From Podochytrium sp. JEL0797 (Eukaryota; Chytridiomycota; Chytridiomycetes; Chytridiales; Chytriomycetaceae), in NCBI GenBank assembly GCA_027596195.1, contig JADGJG010000443.1, forward strand, positions 1 to 19,709: DNA of 19,709 bases. The letters run 5' to 3'. The notes under the pieces are model-generated. The model did no database searches, was not told the origin of the DNA, and worked only from the letters and a program-made list of their open reading frames with translations. A program made the position numbers and the translations under genes. Positions 17,254-19,709 of this stretch are shown here, piece after piece; the stretch's first letter is position 1; each line of letters starts with the position of its first letter.

Positions 17254-17920
17254 TGGCTTTTTGGAGTGATTTTTGATGATGCGTTTTGATTGGTGGAGAA
17301 CTCCCGAAACACCGGAGGAGGCGTCAGCGAAAAAACCTTTGGAAGAGCGCCGGCGGATTCCCCCAAGCTCCCTGACGTGAGTTGGCAAATTCTTTACCCT
17401 TGAGTAATATATCAGCCATTTCTCTCGAGCCCAGTCTCAATTTCTATATTAATTGTATTTATAAGGACAAGTCAAATATTCCCTGTTGCCCATCTTTTGC
17501 CGGCTTCCTCAACCCCATAGATTAAGCGATTAAGTGCCAACGAATGTGGTCTCATGCAGCGAATGATTCTCGGTCAGTTCCAAGTACGTAATAGGTAAAT
17601 AAAAGCACCAAGTTTATCTGCGCATCTCTCGAGTTATTCACAGCTGGACCGGGATCGTTCATGGCAGCCGCTTTGATGAAGAGGAGAATTGGAAGGACCA
17701 AACACGGAATGGGCGCTTGAAAAGAAAAGATGCGACCTTATAATATAATAAAAGATTATTTCTATCGACGACACTCCTCATCGATTGCACGTAATCATCG
17801 GTTAAAAATAAATCAATGACGCGTGGGATATGGGATGACTCATGCCACGTTCGTGTAGATTTAATCAAATTTTATAGCGACAATGCAAGGAATCAATTTT
17901 GAAAACACGACGAAAACACC
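17254..17920. promoter_or_regulatory. Divergent intergenic region between ISU1 and the intact Usp gene
   Basis: ISU1 is transcribed leftwards and the Usp gene rightwards, so this 667-bp region should hold both promoters. AT-rich stretches with TATTTATAA (about 17455-17463) and TATAATATAATAA (about 17739-17751) are TATA-like. Short open frames here have no family resemblance. Nothing else is seen. Confidence 0.5.
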
Positions 17921-18466
17921 ATGCTCCACAATTCCTCCCACCTCGTCCAATCCGGCAATTTCCAACCAGCTGAAACCACACAACAGCGAATTGTTGCCAT
18001 CGCAGTGGATTCCACTCCCCTGTCGAAGCATGCTTTCAAGAAGGCGATTGAGGAGCACGTGCGACCAGACGATCTCGTTGCCTTGTTGCATGTCCAACAG
18101 CACCATCTCAATCCGTTCTCGAAACTTGCTGGTTCCAAAGATGGGGTCTCGGCTGAAGCGGAAAGTCATGCACTCCTGGCGCGATTCGCTCAAGATTTGT
18201 TTTTTCAGCGAATTAATTACAAGGCATTCTCGATGGTTGGGCAGGTGAAGGAGTCGTTGGTGCAGACGGTGAAGGAGCTGGATGCGAATGTGTTGATTCT
18301 TGGGTCGCGATTTGGAAAGAGTCTCGGTACGCGCGGATCGGTTGGGAAGTATTGCGTCAAGCACTGCCACTGTCCTGTGGTCGTGTTGAGACCGACTGAG
18401 GATGAGATGAAGGGAATTGAGTCTGAGATGGAATATTGCGAGCCTTATTTTGAAGTTGAGAATTAA
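17921..18466 (+). CDS. Universal stress protein (UspA) domain protein
   Basis: A single exon of 181 aa, one Usp domain. After a ~22-residue polar leader the first strand reads RIVAIAVDST, with the family Asp at 30. A second strand (LVALLHVQ) and a helical middle follow. The C-terminal half has VLILGSRFGKSLGTRGSVGKYCVKH and then CPVVVLRP, the typical end of the fold. The glycine loop GSRFG..GTRGS is shorter than the canonical G-x2-G-x9-G-S/T of ATP-binding members, so nucleotide binding is uncertain. An acidic tail (EGI-type to YFEVEN) ends the protein. No targeting signal is seen, so it is probably cytosolic. Its Kre9-like neighbour follows in the same orientation 266 bp downstream, and the pair is duplicated in inverted orientation at 13.9-12.4 kb. 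Confidence 0.88.
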   Translation: MLHNSSHLVQSGNFQPAETTQQRIVAIAVDSTPLSKHAFKKAIEEHVRPDDLVALLHVQQHHLNPFSKLAGSKDGVSAEAESHALLARFAQDLFFQRINYKAFSMVGQVKESLVQTVKELDANVLILGSRFGKSLGTRGSVGKYCVKHCHCPVVVLRPTEDEMKGIESEMEYCEPYFEVEN

Positions 18467-19608
18467 ATAAGGAAGAGTTAAAAAAAATATGATTCTTATG
18501 TAAGTTGCATACCAAGCCGCGTGGACTGGCTTGGACGCGGCGATGTGTCCGTTTCAATGCTGATATTTTAAAAATGTACTTTTTTAACAATACGCTATTG
18601 TTGTTGTATTTGTGAAAGGGAAGACAAGAATCAAAATATTAGTATCTTCATGAAATTTTCGCAAAATCACAAGCACATTCGCATTTTTATGCTCACTGAT
18701 CACGGTTACAGAGAATTACAATCTCTACAAAAATGAAGGTCGTTTCTCTCGTTCTGTCTGTGCTTTCTTTCGCTTTTGCTCAGACAACCGTGTCCGACTT
18801 CACTGCCGATGCCTCTGCGGCTCCATCCGATTCCGCTCTCTCTGCTACTTCCTTTGAGATCGTGTCTTCCGTTTCGAGTATGAATGCGGCTTCTTCGACT
18901 GTCGCCTCGGTTCCTCAGTCTGCGAACGCGACGATCACTTCTATTACACCAACGGCAACCCCCACCGGCACTCCCGCTCCTAACGGCAGCTTGACCTCAT
19001 TCGGATCCGGCATTAGCATCATCTCCCCTTTGACTGGATCTACTTACCGCGTTGGGCAGATGATGGTGAGCTTGTTAAATTAGTCACTGCTTCGCTGAAA
19101 CTAGAATTATAGCAAATCACCTGGTCGCTGACAGGAAATCCAAACGATGCCTTCAACAAGGCCAATATTTCCTTCGAAATCAACGTGAGTAAACTTGTCC
19201 TCTTTTTCTAGGTTCCCGCTAACGCCTATTGCAGGAGGTTGTCGACGAAAACAACGTGTTCCTCGCTCCAAACGGCGCCCTTTCCTTCAAGGTCCAGCCA
19301 GTCGTTGGTGATTTGACAGCCGAAACGAGCGTTCCAAACATCACCAGTGGAAAAAAGTTCACGGTCAAAGGGGTCTATAAGGACACGTCGAATCTCGTGT
19401 TTTGGTACTCGCCAACCTTCAGCATTGAAGGCACTTTGACGACGGCCGAGCCTCATGCCACAGTTAGCAGCATTGTCAAGTCGACATCTGTCACTTCCGT
19501 TGGTTTCGCTGCGAAAATCTCTGCCGCCGTCGCGGTTTCGATGTTGTTTTTGTTTTGATTTCTTGAAAATATATAATAAAAGACGGGAATAATGGCAACC
19601 CCCGAAAT
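18130..19608 (+). repeat. Inverted duplication, right arm (Usp 3' half plus Kre9-like gene)
   Basis: Partner of 12413-13880 in inverted orientation, about 4.25 kb away. Similarity begins within the Usp gene near GATGGGGTCTCGGCTGAAG and runs past the Kre9-like stop codon to the AATAAAAGACGGGAATAATGG block and the following CCCCCGAAAT. It ends before 19620. Confidence 0.9.
18733..19558 (+). CDS. Kre9/Knh1-like GPI-type surface protein, right copy
   Basis: Three exons, 18733-19065, 19113-19184 and 19235-19558, with phase-0 GT-AG introns of 47 and 50 nt at exactly the positions of the left copy; 242 aa. The signal peptide is MKVVSLVLSVLSFAFAQ. The Ser/Thr/Ala/Pro linker is longer than in the left copy and has an NATIT glycosylation site. 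The Kre9/Knh1-type domain (ISIISPLTGSTYRVGQ, ITWSLTG, NISFEIN, PNGALSF, WYSPTFSIEG) and the GPI-type hydrophobic end (MLFLF) are conserved. A nearer AG (19210-19211) competes with the chosen acceptor of exon 3 (19233-19234); the latter is kept because the left copy uses the same junction. Expected at the cell wall or plasma membrane. Confidence 0.87.
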
Positions 19609-19709
19609 AAAATATCAAAGAGCAGAGAGAAACAAACAGGGTGCAGTTCGAGGAGGGTGGGGGGGTACTGATGAATGTTATTGAGCCAAATCAAGCTCGA
19701 TTTCATCAA
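19559..19709. other. 3' flank to window end
   Basis: Contains AATAAAA (19575-19580) just downstream of the Kre9-like stop, a plausible polyadenylation signal shared with the left arm. Past 19608 the sequence is unique to this side. No gene is seen. Confidence 0.5.

Noticed and set aside
1..19709. tRNA, rRNA, CRISPR or intact transposase genes
   Set aside because: No cloverleaf with conserved boxes, no rRNA-like segment, no regularly spaced repeat array and no transposase or integrase motif was found by reading both strands.

Overview
The window looks like nuclear DNA from a fungus. The supported genes are split by many short GT-AG introns (about 48 to 330 nt, mostly 50 to 100). Two core eukaryotic genes, VPS35 and the mitochondrial Fe-S scaffold ISU1/ISCU, are unmistakable. 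The remainder is dominated by cell-surface families typical of fungi: Kre9/Knh1-like GPI-type proteins and a WSC-like GPI-type protein. I would lean towards an early-diverging (chytrid-like) fungus, but this rests on general gene style and is not proven. The first ~115 bases are an almost pure C/G tract with no telomere unit and probably mark a contig end.

Layout. (1) 500-1747, + strand: two tandem two-exon paralogues of unknown function that share a short ELxNGLV-type motif. (2) 1883-5288, - strand: three tandem paralogues, each with a six-cysteine, discoidin-like jelly-roll-type domain, one transmembrane segment and a basic tail. None has a visible signal peptide, and their intron counts are 4, 3 and 1. 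(3) 5527-9287, - strand: VPS35, rebuilt as ten exons and 1029 residues. (4) 9288-10121: a divergent intergenic region holding a diverged ~150 bp direct repeat with MluI-box (ACGCGT) sites. (5) 10122-10736, +: a WSC-like GPI-type surface protein, followed by a broken tandem copy of its own 3' end. (6) 11052-13282, -: a Kre9-like gene without a visible signal peptide, a small secreted precursor with a dibasic site and a CxCxCxC tail, and a full Kre9-like gene. (7) 13593-14737: a 5'-truncated Usp copy, then a non-coding stretch with a perfect 22-bp palindrome and nested short tandem repeats. (8) 14738-15370, -: a two-finger zinc-finger protein. (9) 16096-17253, -: ISU1. (10) 17921-19558, +: an intact Usp-domain gene and a second full Kre9-like gene.

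The main large-scale structure is an inverted duplication. The Usp plus Kre9-like cassette at about 12413-13880 (- strand) reappears at about 18130-19608 (+ strand), flanking the zinc-finger gene and ISU1. Identity is patchy: the Usp 3' half is nearly identical at nucleotide level, while the intergenic part and Kre9 exon 1 have diverged. This fits local duplication followed by partial gene conversion. No tRNA, rRNA, CRISPR array or intact transposon was seen. Functions of the three unknown families (the 0.5-1.7 kb pair, the six-Cys membrane triplet and the CxCxCxC peptide precursor) cannot be assigned from sequence alone.
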